A DNA stretch of 64,000 nucleotides from Fusobacterium naviforme (GTDB lineage Bacteria; Bacillota; Clostridia; Lachnospirales; Lachnospiraceae), in assembly GCA_003014445.1 (NCBI GenBank), contig PYGH01000008.1, forward strand, positions 24,062-88,061. Reading direction: 5' to 3'. How positions within the stretch are numbered: the first letter of the stretch is position 1; the number at the start of each line of letters is the position of its first letter. A program made the position numbers and the translations under genes. Under the pieces are notes generated by a model. That model was not told the DNA's origin and made no database searches. It saw only the letters and a list, made by a program, of their open reading frames with translations. Shown piece by piece: positions 9,274 through 18,574 of the stretch.

Positions 9274-9852
9274 TCACTGGCCTGTCGCAAAATGAAAGAC
9301 CACTCCAATCACCGCGGAGGCAGCAAGGAAGAAAATGGGGTGCAGCTGGATCTTTTTCATGGCGACATAGAGCAATGCTGCCAGCAATACCGCCTTCCAG
9401 TGAATGAGTGAGAGAAGCGAGAGCGTCTTTTTATATGCCTCGACGTCCAGAAGTGCGAGCTTTCCCACCAAGAAGCAGGCCGCCGCGATGAGTCCCACCG
9501 AGGCGGGGCGCAGGCCGTAGAAGACTCCCTTCACATAGCGATTCTCCGAGAAGCGCTTCAAAAACTGCGCCACGATGATGATTACGATCACGGAGGGCGT
9601 GATGAGTCCCAGCGTCGCTGTCACTGCCCCGGGTCCCCCTCCTGTCGTAAAGCCCACGTAGGTCGCCATATTGACGCCCATCGGACCGGGCGTGGACTCG
9701 GAGACCGCCACCATATCCGCGAGATCCATGTGCGTGTACCAGCCGGTCGCGTCCGAAATATTATAGAGAAATGGGAGCGTCGCCAGGCCGCCGCCGACCG
9801 CAAAGAGACCCGCCTTAAAAAACTCAAAGAACAATCTCAGATACAGCATCAT
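9274..9852 (-). CDS. chromate transporter, half-size ChrA subunit
   Basis: This 192-residue membrane protein belongs to the short-chain CHR family, in which two half-size proteins together replace one full-length ChrA. The N-terminal FFKAGLFAVGGGLATLPFL and the ESTPGPMGVNMATYVG segment are family hallmarks; four to six hydrophobic helices follow. Its ATG overlaps the stop of the neighbouring half by four bases, with GGAGGTAAGAAGG upstream. Such pairs move chromate or a related oxyanion, but the natural substrate in an anaerobe is open. A hairpin terminator follows. Confidence 0.88.
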   Translation of the reverse strand: MMLYLRLFFEFFKAGLFAVGGGLATLPFLYNISDATGWYTHMDLADMVAVSESTPGPMGVNMATYVGFTTGGGPGAVTATLGLITPSVIVIIIVAQFLKRFSENRYVKGVFYGLRPASVGLIAAACFLVGKLALLDVEAYKKTLSLLSLIHWKAVLLAALLYVAMKKIQLHPIFFLAASAVIGVVFHFATGQ

Positions 9853-10394
9853 CCCTTCTTACCTCCCGCCCTGAGACTCAGGTAGATACCTGCTGCCGCC
9901 GAGAGCAGCACAAATATCACGGGGGAGATACCATAGAAGACAGAGCCAAAAAAGACAACGGAGAAAATGACGCGTGTGCTCATATCCACCACGCCCTTCC
10001 GGTAGAGCTTTGATACCGAGAGCAGAATCAGCACAAAGACCCCGACGCGGATGCCCGCAAAGGCATCCTTCACAACGGAAAGCTCCGCAAAATTCCGGAT
10101 GAAGGCCGCAATGAGAGTGATGATAACAAGCGACGGAAACACCACGCCGAGGGTAGCCGCAATGCCGCCGGGAATCCCCCGCCTTTTATACCCCACAAAG
10201 GTTGCGGTATTCACGGCAATCACACCCGGCGTGCACTGCCCCACCGCGTAGTAGTCCATCAGCTCATCCTCTGTCGCCCAGTGGCGGTTCTCCACCACCT
10301 CCTTCTGAAGCATCGGGAGCATGGCGTATCCGCCGCCAAAGGTCAGTCCGCCGATGCGCGCGAAGGTAAGAAACATATCCAGTAATTCACTCAT
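9849..10394 (-). CDS. chromate transporter, half-size ChrA subunit
   Basis: This is the partner half (181 residues) of the split CHR transporter. It has the matching FARIGGLTFGGGYAMLPML and GQCTPGVIAVNTATFVG motifs, so the two genes look like an ancient duplication. It starts inside the serS stop codon (ATGA) and overlaps the next gene the same way, so translation of serS and the two transporters is probably coupled. The proteins should act as a heterodimer in the cytoplasmic membrane. The link with serS looks like operon packing rather than shared function. Confidence 0.88.
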   Translation of the reverse strand: MSELLDMFLTFARIGGLTFGGGYAMLPMLQKEVVENRHWATEDELMDYYAVGQCTPGVIAVNTATFVGYKRRGIPGGIAATLGVVFPSLVIITLIAAFIRNFAELSVVKDAFAGIRVGVFVLILLSVSKLYRKGVVDMSTRVIFSVVFFGSVFYGISPVIFVLLSAAAGIYLSLRAGGKKG

Positions 10395-11677
10395 TCAGCC
10401 CGGAGCTCGCTCTTTCCTCCCATGTAGGGGCGCAGAACCTCCGGGATGCGGACGCTTCCGTCCTCCTGAAGATTGTTCTCAAGAAAAGCGATCAGCATGC
10501 GCGGCGGCGCGACCACCGTGTTGTTCAGGGTGTGTGCGAGATACTTTTTCCCGTCCTCCCCCTTCACGCGGATACGCAGTCTTCTCGCCTGTGCATCGCC
10601 GAGATTGGAGCAGCTTCCCACCTCAAAATATTTTTTCTGCCGCGGACTCCACGCCTCAACATCACAGGACTTCACCTTCAGATCTGCGAGGTCTCCGGAG
10701 CAGCACTCCAGCGTGCGGACCGGGATATCCAGAGAGCGGAACAGATCCACAGTGTTCTGCCAGAGCTTATCGTACCACGCCATGGAATCCTCCGGGCGGC
10801 AGATCACGATCATCTCCTGCTTTTCAAACTGATGAATGCGGTACACGCCGCGCTCCTCCAGACCATGCGCCCCCTTCTCCTTTCGGAAGCATGGGGAGTA
10901 GGAGGTCAGGGTGTAGGGAAGCTTCGCCTCCTCGTTCAGCGTATCGATGAAGCGCCCTATCATGGAGTGCTCGCTGGTTCCAATGAGGTACAGATCCTCT
11001 CCCTCGATCTTGTACATCATGGCCTCCATCTCCGGGAAGCTCATGACACCGGTCACGACGTTGGAGTGAATCATATAGGGCGGAATCACATAGGTGAAGC
11101 CGCGGTCTATCATGAAATCTCTCGCGTAGGCGAGCACAGCGGAGTGAAGTCTCGCGATATCTCCCATCAGATAGTAGAAACCGTTGCCTGCGACCTTGTG
11201 CGCAGCGTCGAGATCAATTCCCGAAAAGCGCTCCATGATCTCCGTGTGATAGGGAATTTCATATTCCGGAACGACCGGCTCCCCGTACTTCTGGATCTCC
11301 ACATTGCAGGAATCGTCCCTGCCGATCGGCACAGAGGCATCGATCATCTGCGGAATCACCATCATGATGCTGCGGATCTTTTCCGTGATCTCAGCCTCCT
11401 TCGGCTCCAGCTCGGAGAGACGGGCATTCAGTGCGGCGACTTCGCGCTTTACCTCCTCTGCCTCCTCCTTCTTTCCCTGTCCCATCAGGGCGCCGATCTG
11501 CTTGGAGATGCGGTTCTTCTTTGCGCGGAGCTCGTCCGCCTCCGCCTGCGTCCTTCTGCTCTCCTCATCGAGGGCGATCACCTCGTCCACAAGGGGCTGC
11601 TTTTCGTCCTGAAATTTCTTGCGGAGATTTTCCTTGACTGCCTCCGGATTCTCTCTCAGAAATCTGATATCAATCAT
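10391..11677 (-). CDS. serS: seryl-tRNA synthetase
   Basis: SerS charges tRNA-Ser, and tRNA-Sec where present, with serine. The 428-residue length is normal for the class II enzyme. The N-terminal coiled-coil arm (about 25-105) is followed by the catalytic core with motif 2 around FRKEKGAHGLEERG and motif 3 near NNTVVAPPRMLIAFLEN. The ATG at 11677 is chosen because the MIDIRFLRENPE beginning is conserved and GGAGG lies six bases upstream; an earlier in-frame ATG lacks both. A clear promoter precedes it. It is the first gene before the chromate transporter pair. Confidence 0.97.
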   Translation of the reverse strand: MIDIRFLRENPEAVKENLRKKFQDEKQPLVDEVIALDEESRRTQAEADELRAKKNRISKQIGALMGQGKKEEAEEVKREVAALNARLSELEPKEAEITEKIRSIMMVIPQMIDASVPIGRDDSCNVEIQKYGEPVVPEYEIPYHTEIMERFSGIDLDAAHKVAGNGFYYLMGDIARLHSAVLAYARDFMIDRGFTYVIPPYMIHSNVVTGVMSFPEMEAMMYKIEGEDLYLIGTSEHSMIGRFIDTLNEEAKLPYTLTSYSPCFRKEKGAHGLEERGVYRIHQFEKQEMIVICRPEDSMAWYDKLWQNTVDLFRSLDIPVRTLECCSGDLADLKVKSCDVEAWSPRQKKYFEVGSCSNLGDAQARRLRIRVKGEDGKKYLAHTLNNTVVAPPRMLIAFLENNLQEDGSVRIPEVLRPYMGGKSELRAE

Positions 11678-11733
11678 GCTTTTCCTCCAACTCATTCTTC
11701 ATATGCCCGCTACGGCATCGCGATTTGTCTGCC

Positions 11734-11762
11734 ATTGTACAACGAAATGCCCTGCAGTTCAA
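11734..11762 (-). promoter_or_regulatory. sigma-A-like promoter of serS
   Basis: TTGAAC (11757-11762) and TACAAT (11734-11739) on the minus strand are spaced by exactly 17 bases. The leader to the serS ATG is only about 50 bases, too short for a T-box, so serS seems not to be controlled by tRNA-Ser charging here. Confidence 0.75.
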
Positions 11763-11792
11763 GCGACGGCGCGGCGTTCGGAAGCGGCGCAG

Positions 11793-12293
11793 CTACCGAA
11801 TAAGCAGTCCCAGAAAGCCGTAGGACACGATCGCCATAATCACCGTCGCCAGCAGCACCCCCAGAAGAATCGCCGCCAGCGCCTTTCTCTGCTTCATCTC
11901 CATGAGGCTCGCGATCATGGCCCCTGTCCAGCCGCCGGTACCTGGAAGCGGAATGCCGACAAACAGCAGCAGACCCAGAAATTCCCCCCGTGCGAGTGCC
12001 TCAGACTTATGCGCCGCCCGGCGCTCCAGCCGCTCTACGAGAGGACGAAGGAGCGAAATTCGCTTCATAAGAGCAAACACCCGCTTTAAAAAAAGCAGAA
12101 GCAGGGGCATGGGCAGGAGATTCCCCAGCACCGCGAGCGGAATGGCCCGCCACATATCCACATTGAGGAGCGAGGCAACCAGAAGTCCGCCCCTGCACTC
12201 CAGGATTGGAAACAGAGATACGATAAAGACGACCGCCTCCGGAGAGAGCCTCTCTCCGAGCGTCGCCGCAAACCAGCCCGCAATTGCTTCCAT
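11793..12293 (-). CDS. small multi-drug export family membrane protein (PF06695-like)
   Basis: This 166-residue integral membrane protein has the N-terminal VVFIVSLFPILECRGG motif and PLPGTGGWTGA typical of the COG2426/PF06695 family, named for small multidrug export but with little direct functional evidence. Four to five hydrophobic helices are visible, with a basic cytoplasmic loop (RLERRAAHKSEAL) in the middle. It begins three bases after thiN stops and ends the long ftsK-to-thiN run. A divergence of function from drug export is quite possible. Confidence 0.75.
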   Translation of the reverse strand: MEAIAGWFAATLGERLSPEAVVFIVSLFPILECRGGLLVASLLNVDMWRAIPLAVLGNLLPMPLLLLFLKRVFALMKRISLLRPLVERLERRAAHKSEALARGEFLGLLLFVGIPLPGTGGWTGAMIASLMEMKQRKALAAILLGVLLATVIMAIVSYGFLGLLIR

Positions 12294-12296
12294 CTT

Positions 12297-13028
12297 CTAT
12301 ACTTCCCTCTCTTCTCTGTCCCCTGTCTCCATCACCAGAAGGCCGCTCCGCTCCCTGCTCTGAAAACGAATGATGCCCTCCTCCTCCGCCAGCTCATTGC
12401 TGATGGTGCGTGAGGGCGAAGTCTCATAGCTCAGCGTAAAGTGCTCAAGCGGGTAGCGAAAGCCCATGAGCGTCAGCCCCTCGACGCTGCCGCCAACCGG
12501 CAGCAGACCAATATAGCGTCCCCACTGCTCCGCCTGCCGTATCTTAAGTACCGCCTCTCCGCTCTCTCCCGGCACCACGCAGCGTATCCGGTTCAGGGGA
12601 TCCAGAAGAACGAGGGAAATGTTTTGCAGCGCTGCGCTGTAGCAGAGCCGTATGTTCGCAAGCAGATGATCTGCTCTTCCGCCGAGCGCTCCCAGCACAG
12701 TGAGCTCCCGCACCCCCCGCGCCGCCATTACCTCGATACAAAGCTCCAGATCTGACGCATCCTTCACAGGGTTGTGGCGCAGCAGTTCAAGCTCTTTTCG
12801 ATTCTCATAGCGGTCAAGGAGCTCCGGCCGCAGGGAGTCAAGATCCCCGACAAGCAGAGAAGGGATTCTTCCGATGGCGTCCAGTACCTCCAGCCCTGCG
12901 TCCGCAGCTGCGAGGCAGAGCGCTCCGGTTCCCCGGCGTTCCTCCTCCGCAAGTATTTTTTCAGCAAAGGCGGGCGTCAGTGAGCCGCCCGCGATGATAA
13001 TCCCCTTTTTCGCCATTTGTTCCGCCAT
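12297..13028 (-). CDS. thiN: thiamine diphosphokinase
   Basis: ThiN transfers pyrophosphate from ATP to thiamine, giving thiamine diphosphate directly. IIIAGGS at the N-terminus, AADAGLEVL, the LLVGDLDSL motif (metal/ATP binding), HNPVKDASDLELCIE and LGALGGRADHLLANI are all family motifs in order. The ATG at 13028 follows the rpe stop by one base; a second ATG four codons later is also possible. The frame is open much further upstream, but there it only shadows rpe. Placement after rpe and rsgA is the usual Firmicutes order. Confidence 0.92.
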   Translation of the reverse strand: MAEQMAKKGIIIAGGSLTPAFAEKILAEEERRGTGALCLAAADAGLEVLDAIGRIPSLLVGDLDSLRPELLDRYENRKELELLRHNPVKDASDLELCIEVMAARGVRELTVLGALGGRADHLLANIRLCYSAALQNISLVLLDPLNRIRCVVPGESGEAVLKIRQAEQWGRYIGLLPVGGSVEGLTLMGFRYPLEHFTLSYETSPSRTISNELAEEEGIIRFQSRERSGLLVMETGDREEREV

Positions 13029-13029
13029 T

Positions 13030-13707
13030 TCAGCGCGCTTTCTCCCCTTCATACACACGGAGCATTTCCTGCAGTGCAGCGACATTACCCGCGATATCTC
13101 CGTTGAAAACTGCAGAGCCCGCGACAATATTGTCCGCACCGGCACGCAGCACCGGCAGCAGAGTATCTGTGTTGATTCCGCCGTCCACCTGAATGGAGAG
13201 CTCGGGGTTCCTCCGCTCCGCCATGGCGCGAAGACGCCGTATCTTATCCGTACAGTAAGGGATATACCTCTGTCCGCCAAAGCCCGGGTTTACCGACATG
13301 ATGAGCACCATCGAGAGCTCCGGCAGCAGCTCCTCCACCGCCTGCAGAGGGGTCGCCGGATTCAGCGCAACCGCGGCTTTGGCTCCGCTCTGCTTTATGT
13401 GCGTGATGGTTCGGTCCAGGTGACGACAGGCCTCCGCGTGCACGGTAATAATATCTGCGCCCGCAGCCCGGAAATCGTCCACATAGCGGTCCGGCTCCGT
13501 CACCATGAGATGCGCGTCCAGCGTGAGCTCCGTGAAGCGCCGTATGGACTTCAGTACCGGCATACCGAAGGAAATGCTCGGCACAAAGTCGCCGTCCATC
13601 ACATCGTAGTGAAGATTTTTAATGCCGCACTGCTCCAGCAAATGTATCTCCTCTCCCAGCCGCGTAAAATCCGCGGACAGGAGAGAGGGTGATAAAATAT
13701 AGTTCAT
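13030..13707 (-). CDS. rpe: ribulose-phosphate 3-epimerase
   Basis: Rpe interconverts ribulose-5-phosphate and xylulose-5-phosphate in the pentose phosphate pathway. The 225-residue TIM barrel carries LSPSLLSADF at the start, the metal/catalytic HYDVMDGDFVP and DAHLMV segments, MSVNPGFGGQ at the phosphate side and QVDGGIN near the end. Its start codon overlaps the rsgA stop. It sits in the conserved rsgA-rpe-thiN order. Confidence 0.97.
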   Translation of the reverse strand: MNYILSPSLLSADFTRLGEEIHLLEQCGIKNLHYDVMDGDFVPSISFGMPVLKSIRRFTELTLDAHLMVTEPDRYVDDFRAAGADIITVHAEACRHLDRTITHIKQSGAKAAVALNPATPLQAVEELLPELSMVLIMSVNPGFGGQRYIPYCTDKIRRLRAMAERRNPELSIQVDGGINTDTLLPVLRAGADNIVAGSAVFNGDIAGNVAALQEMLRVYEGEKAR

Positions 13708-14579
13708 CCGTATCTTCTCCTCTCGGAAATTTCCTTCATAAGCCTCTCATAGCTCTGATAGCGGCTTGGTGAGATCTCCCCAGTCTCCACCGCGCGCTTC
13801 ACTGCGCAGTCCGGCTCAGAGAGATGACGGCAGCCCGTAAAGCGGCAGCTTCCCTCCCATCTCCATATCTCGGGGAAGAGCTCTCTCAGCTCGTCTGCCT
13901 CCGCCTCCACCCACACGCTGGTAAAACCCGGTGTGTCCAGAAGATAGCTGTCCTCCCCCATGGGAAAGAGCTCCGTGTGCCTTGTGGTCTGCTTTCCGCG
14001 GGATATCTTCCGGCTGATCTCTCCAGTCTCCATCGCCGCATCGGGACAGAGCAGATTCGTGAGCGAGGACTTGCCGACACCGGAGGGACCCGCGAGCACC
14101 GTGGTCCTGCCGCGGAGCCAGTCCCGCAGCGCCTCCATTCCCTCACCGGTCCGCGTGCTGAGAGAGAGGACCGGATAGCCCGCCTTATGATAGATTTCCG
14201 CATAGCTTTCGAGCGCATTCTCTGTGTCCAGATCCGCTTTATTCCAGAGTATCGCCGCCGGGATATGCTGCCGCTCCATGGTGAGCAGATACTCATCCAG
14301 CAGGTAGAGCTGCGGATCGGGCTGTCGCAGCGCCAGCACAACCAGTGCCTGATCCACATTGCTGACCGCGGGCCGTATCAGAACATTTTTTCTGGGGTAG
14401 ATCTCCTCGATGCTACCCTCACTCTTCTCAGTCTGCGCCTCCTCCACACGGACAAGATCGCCCACCAGCGGCTTTAAGCCCGCCTTCCGGAAGGCCCCCC
14501 GCGCCTTACACATACAGCGCCTCCCGCTGCTCTCCACCACATAGAAGCCTGCGATTCCCTTGATGATTTTACCCTGCAT
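13704..14579 (-). CDS. rsgA: ribosome small-subunit assembly GTPase
   Basis: RsgA (YjeQ/CpgA) is a circularly permuted GTPase that checks late 30S subunit assembly. An N-terminal OB fold (about 1-65) is followed by the G motifs in permuted order: G4 LWNKADL, G1 AGPSGVGKSSLTN, then G3 DTPGF. The C-terminal zinc site is visible as CRFTGCRHLSEPDC. At 291 residues the length is normal. The gene follows the PASTA kinase, which in Firmicutes is reported to phosphorylate this GTPase, and overlaps rpe. Confidence 0.96.
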   Translation of the reverse strand: MQGKIIKGIAGFYVVESSGRRCMCKARGAFRKAGLKPLVGDLVRVEEAQTEKSEGSIEEIYPRKNVLIRPAVSNVDQALVVLALRQPDPQLYLLDEYLLTMERQHIPAAILWNKADLDTENALESYAEIYHKAGYPVLSLSTRTGEGMEALRDWLRGRTTVLAGPSGVGKSSLTNLLCPDAAMETGEISRKISRGKQTTRHTELFPMGEDSYLLDTPGFTSVWVEAEADELRELFPEIWRWEGSCRFTGCRHLSEPDCAVKRAVETGEISPSRYQSYERLMKEISERRRYG

Positions 14580-14582
14580 CGC

Positions 14583-16682
14583 TCACTGCACCTTGAAGAA
14601 CTGCACTTCATAGCTCTGAAGCACTGTGCCTGTATCCGTCTGCAAAATCTCCACGTAGCCTGTATCCACGCCGTACACGCCCTCAATTGCCTTGAAGCGC
14701 ACGGGCATAATGGTATCCGCCGTCACAGTGCGCGGCTCCATCAGAGTCTGATAGACGCTCTGCCCGCCCACTTCCTGTCGAAGCCGTATCATCACGGTCA
14801 CACTGGAACTGGAAGCGCCCGGTCCGATCAGATTTGAGAGCTCATAGGTATTGTTGATTGAGGCCACATAGCGTGAGTTCGAATCTCCGCTGATCGGCTC
14901 CACGCTGTAGATCGGCACAGAGCCGTCATCATCCGAAGGGCCGCTGCTCACGACATAATCCACTGCGCTCTCGCCGAGCACAATGCTGCCCGCGTCAATG
15001 CCCTGAGAGATAATGATGCCCTCTGCGACCGTGGTACTGTGCACCAGACTCACTGTACCCGGCTGCAGCCCTGCCTTTAAAAGCTTCTGCCTCGCCTGAT
15101 CCTCCCTGTCTCCGATGAGATTCGGCACGACGGCATCCTTAAGCTCCCTGCCGAGGCTCACCTTGAGGGTAACCACATCCCCCTCCTTCGCGCGAAGCGG
15201 GCTGTAGTCAATCACCTTCCCCTCCGGGACGGTCTCACTGTGTTCATCCACAATCTGCACTTCAAAGCCCGCATCCCTCAGTGCGGACTCTGCCTCGCTC
15301 TCATTCAGCTCTGTGAGCTTCAGCTCTGCAAGCTCTGTCTCCGCGCTTCCGAGGCTCAGTGTGACCTCGGCCTTTGCGTTCTTCTGAAGCTTTTCTCCTG
15401 CCTCCGGCTTCTGCTCCATGACGAGATCCTTTGCAAACTGCTCCGAGTGCTCCCGCTTTGTCACAGTGAGTAAAAGGCCGCTCTCCGCGAGCTTCCTCTC
15501 TGCCTCCTGCTGAGAGAGTCCTATGATATAGGGCATGTAGCTCTCCTGCCCCTGCTCTTCCGTCTCCTGCGCCACTGCGGCGCCGCTCTGCGGAGCGTGC
15601 TTCCGGAAGACACCGGAGAAAACCGCCAGCATAGAGAGCGCAGCCACTGCAACTGCCACCGCAAGAATCATACCGACCGTCTTCAGCATACGGTTCAGCC
15701 CTGCGTCCTCGCTCTCCTCCTCAGATGTCTGCTTTGCGGGCTCCGCCTTTCTGCTCTTTCTTCCAGCCACTGAGCGTATCTCCGCCATTTCCTGTTTGCT
15801 GAGCATTCTGGTGCTGCCATCACTTGCAGCTTCAGACGCCGTGCCCGGCGGAAGCTCATCCGGACGCTCCTGCACCGCCTTCATGTCTGCGATCAGCGCA
15901 TCCACATTCTGGTAGCGCGCCTCCGGATCCTTGGCGCAGCACTTTAGGATGATCTTCTCAAGCCCCGCTGGGATGTCCGGATTGTATACACTGGGAGGTG
16001 TCATGGTCTCCTCTATATGCGAGAGCGCCACCGAAACTGCGGTATCCCCCTGAAAGGGCAGCCGTCCCGTGAGCATCTCATAGAGCGTGACGCCCAGAGA
16101 GTAGATATCACTTCTCTCATCCGTGAACTCGCCCTTTGCCTGCTCCGGAGAGATATAGTGCACGGAGCCCATGGCCTGAGAACTGACCGTCTGGGAACTC
16201 ACTGCCCGGGCGATGCCGAAATCAGCAACCTTTACCTTGCCGTCCCTTGACAGTATCATGTTCTGAGGCTTCACATCGCGGTGGATGATTCTTCTCTCAT
16301 GCGCCGCGCCGATGCCCCGTGCGACCTGCGTCGCAATGCCGACGGCCTCTGAAATACCGAGCTTTCCCTTCTGAAGGATATACTCCTTCAAAGTGATCCC
16401 GTCCACAAGCTCCATCACAATGTAGTGGAGCTCCTCCTCATCCACAACATCATAAATATTCACAATATTCGGATGGTTCAGGGCTGCGGCGGCCTGTGCC
16501 TCATACTTGAATTTCCGCACAAATTCCTCATCCGAACAGAATTCCTTCTTCAGCAGCTTGATCGCGACATCGCGGTTCAGCTTATGGCAGTGCGCACGGT
16601 ATACCTCTGACATTCCGCCGCTGCCAATGAGATCCAGAATCTCATAGCGATTCTGCAGATACACGCCCGGTCTGAGTGTCAT
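14583..16682 (-). CDS. prkC: PASTA-domain Ser/Thr protein kinase
   Basis: This membrane kinase senses peptidoglycan fragments or lipid II through extracellular PASTA domains and phosphorylates cell-division, wall and translation proteins. The kinase domain (about 12-270) shows GSGGMSEVY, IIHRDVKPQN (about 134) and VADFGIA (about 155). One hydrophobic helix lies near 344. Three PASTA repeats run from about 380 to 584. The last 110 residues form an unusual Ser-rich, beta-type C-terminal extension beyond the final repeat. The gene overlaps its cognate phosphatase by four bases and precedes rsgA, as in many Firmicutes. Confidence 0.95.
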   Translation of the reverse strand: MTLRPGVYLQNRYEILDLIGSGGMSEVYRAHCHKLNRDVAIKLLKKEFCSDEEFVRKFKYEAQAAAALNHPNIVNIYDVVDEEELHYIVMELVDGITLKEYILQKGKLGISEAVGIATQVARGIGAAHERRIIHRDVKPQNMILSRDGKVKVADFGIARAVSSQTVSSQAMGSVHYISPEQAKGEFTDERSDIYSLGVTLYEMLTGRLPFQGDTAVSVALSHIEETMTPPSVYNPDIPAGLEKIILKCCAKDPEARYQNVDALIADMKAVQERPDELPPGTASEAASDGSTRMLSKQEMAEIRSVAGRKSRKAEPAKQTSEEESEDAGLNRMLKTVGMILAVAVAVAALSMLAVFSGVFRKHAPQSGAAVAQETEEQGQESYMPYIIGLSQQEAERKLAESGLLLTVTKREHSEQFAKDLVMEQKPEAGEKLQKNAKAEVTLSLGSAETELAELKLTELNESEAESALRDAGFEVQIVDEHSETVPEGKVIDYSPLRAKEGDVVTLKVSLGRELKDAVVPNLIGDREDQARQKLLKAGLQPGTVSLVHSTTVAEGIIISQGIDAGSIVLGESAVDYVVSSGPSDDDGSVPIYSVEPISGDSNSRYVASINNTYELSNLIGPGASSSSVTVMIRLRQEVGGQSVYQTLMEPRTVTADTIMPVRFKAIEGVYGVDTGYVEILQTDTGTVLQSYEVQFFKVQ

Positions 16683-17425
16683 CGTCTCGCCTCCTCTCCC
16701 GCAAGCTGCACCAGCACAGCAGAAATATTGTCTCTGCCTCCCGCGGTATTTGCTGCGTGAATCAGCGCGTGCACAGCGTCCTCCGGCTCCTGATGCTTCC
16801 GGAGCAGCTCTGCGATCTCCGCATCCGTCACCATATTGGTGAGCCCGTCCGTGCAGAGCAGCAGGGCACTACAGCCCGTGAGTGGCAGCTCAAATACATC
16901 TGCATCCGCACTCTCTGCGATCCCGACAGCCCTGGTAATGATATTTTTATTCTGATAGTACTGCTCACTCCCGCGCTCCAGCTTCCCCGCGCTGACCATC
17001 TCCTCCACATAGGAGTGATCCCGCGTCACCTGGCGCAGCGCGCCGCCCTCCTCCACGGCATAGAGACGGCTGTCCCCGATGTTGAAGACACAGGCGGTCT
17101 CCTCCTCCGTAAAGGCAGCGACAAGCGTGCTGCCCATGCCGGAGAGCTCTTCCCTCTCCTCCGCCTCGCGGAAGAGACTCAGATTGGTCTCCCCAATGGC
17201 CTGCCGCAGCGCCCTCAGAGGAACCGTCTCCTCTCCGCTCTGCAGCGCGGCTACCAGACGATCCACCAGCATTCTGGAGCAGTAGTCCCCTGCCTGGTGT
17301 CCGCCCATTCCGTCTGCCACTATAAAAAGATTCGGCAGCGCACCCACGGGCGCTGTGCTGCTGAATACCGTATCCTGATTTGATTCCCGGACCAATCCTA
17401 TGTCCGTCAGTGCTGCTGCTCTCAT
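16679..17425 (-). CDS. prpC: PP2C-type protein phosphatase
   Basis: This 248-residue PPM-family phosphatase removes the phosphates that the neighbouring PASTA kinase adds. The metal-binding motifs are present in order: ESNQDT, VADGMGGHQAGD, FNIGDSRLY, CTDGLTN and GGRDNIS. There is no membrane segment, so it is cytoplasmic. Its stop overlaps the kinase start by four bases, giving coupled translation of kinase and phosphatase. It follows rlmN after 69 bases. Confidence 0.95.
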   Translation of the reverse strand: MRAAALTDIGLVRESNQDTVFSSTAPVGALPNLFIVADGMGGHQAGDYCSRMLVDRLVAALQSGEETVPLRALRQAIGETNLSLFREAEEREELSGMGSTLVAAFTEEETACVFNIGDSRLYAVEEGGALRQVTRDHSYVEEMVSAGKLERGSEQYYQNKNIITRAVGIAESADADVFELPLTGCSALLLCTDGLTNMVTDAEIAELLRKHQEPEDAVHALIHAANTAGGRDNISAVLVQLAGEEARR

Positions 17426-17494
17426 TCTCGCATCCTCTGTCTCTGTAGCTGTGCCGGGCCGGCCTCTTCGGGCATCCTCCCTCAGTCCCGGGAT

Positions 17495-18574
17495 TCACAG
17501 CCCTTCTGTGCCAGGGGCTCCCTCTGTTTTTTTCTCCGTCTCTGCTCTGTAGCGGCGGCGCAGCTGCCCACAAGCTCCGTCGATATCCCGTCCCATTTCT
17601 CTTCTAATAGTAACATTTATCCCGCTCTTTTCAAGAAGCTTCTTGAAGCGCAGAACCGCCTCCGGCGCAGACTCCCGCCAGCTTCTCTCCACCACGGGAT
17701 TCACCGGAATCAGGTTCACATGCCCCCTTCTTCCACGAAGCAGCTGTATGAGCTTCTCCGCCTCCGCCTCCGTATCATTCACGCCCGAGACGAGACTGTA
17801 CTCATAGCTCACCCTGCGCCCCGTCTTCTCAAAATAGTACTTACAGGCGTTCAGCACCTCTGCGATGCTGTAGCGATTCGCGATCGGCATCAGAGAGCGC
17901 CGCGTCGCATCCTCCGCCGCGTGCAGTGAGAGAGCCAGCGTGACCTGCAGCCCCTCTTCGGCAAATTTCCGTATTCCGGGGACTATGCCGCAGGTGGATA
18001 CTGTGATATTTCTCTGGCTGATGTTCAGCCCCCGCTCATCACTCACCATGTGAAGAAAGCGGATCAGATTGTCGTAATTGTCCATCGGCTCTCCGGAGCC
18101 CATCACAACAATGTTGGAGACCCGCTCCCCAGTATCTGCCTCGATGCGGTAGATCTGATCCAGCATCTCCCCGGCGCTCAGGTTCCGCTCCAGCCCGTCC
18201 ACTGTGGATGCGCAGAAGCGACAGCCCATGCGACAGCCGACCTGAGAGCTGATGCATACGCTGTTTCCGTGATGATAGCGCATGAATACGCTCTCGATGC
18301 AGTTTCCGTCGCGAAGCTCAAAGAGATATTTTCTTGTGCCGTCAAGCTCTGATTCCTGCACCGTCACAGGCTTCAGGCTGTAGAACAGCTGCGCTGCAGC
18401 AAGCTTCTCCCGGAGACTCTTCGGAAGATTGCTCATCTCATCGAGCGAAGCCGCTTTTTTCTTATGCAGCCACTCATAGAGCTGTTTTCCGCGAAAGGCG
18501 GGCTCTCCCAGACTCCTCACGTACTCCCCCAGCTCCTCCGGGGACATGGAACGCAAATCCTTCATTTCCTTCAC
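17495..18574 (-). CDS. rlmN: dual-specificity 23S rRNA A2503 / tRNA A37 C2-methyltransferase
   Basis: RlmN is a radical SAM enzyme that methylates C2 of A2503 in 23S rRNA and A37 in some tRNAs. The 359-residue protein has the radical-SAM cysteines as CRMGCRFC after SSQVG, the VVMGSGEPMDNYDN motif, LSLHAAEDATR and the methyl-carrying C-terminal cysteine in DGACGQL. The ATG overlaps the rsmB stop by four bases. About 15 residues follow the last conserved segment as a charged tail. It lies in the rsmB-rlmN-prpC-prkC block common to Firmicutes. Confidence 0.97.
   Translation of the reverse strand: MKEMKDLRSMSPEELGEYVRSLGEPAFRGKQLYEWLHKKKAASLDEMSNLPKSLREKLAAAQLFYSLKPVTVQESELDGTRKYLFELRDGNCIESVFMRYHHGNSVCISSQVGCRMGCRFCASTVDGLERNLSAGEMLDQIYRIEADTGERVSNIVVMGSGEPMDNYDNLIRFLHMVSDERGLNISQRNITVSTCGIVPGIRKFAEEGLQVTLALSLHAAEDATRRSLMPIANRYSIAEVLNACKYYFEKTGRRVSYEYSLVSGVNDTEAEAEKLIQLLRGRRGHVNLIPVNPVVERSWRESAPEAVLRFKKLLEKSGINVTIRREMGRDIDGACGQLRRRYRAETEKKTEGAPGTEGL

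Noticed and set aside
11678..11792. T-box riboswitch before serS
   Set aside because: The leader after the predicted promoter is only about 50 bases, and no T-box sequence or specifier stem is seen.
13029..13280. N-terminal extension of thiN
   Set aside because: The extra 84 codons overlap rpe in another frame and precede the conserved ThiN start.
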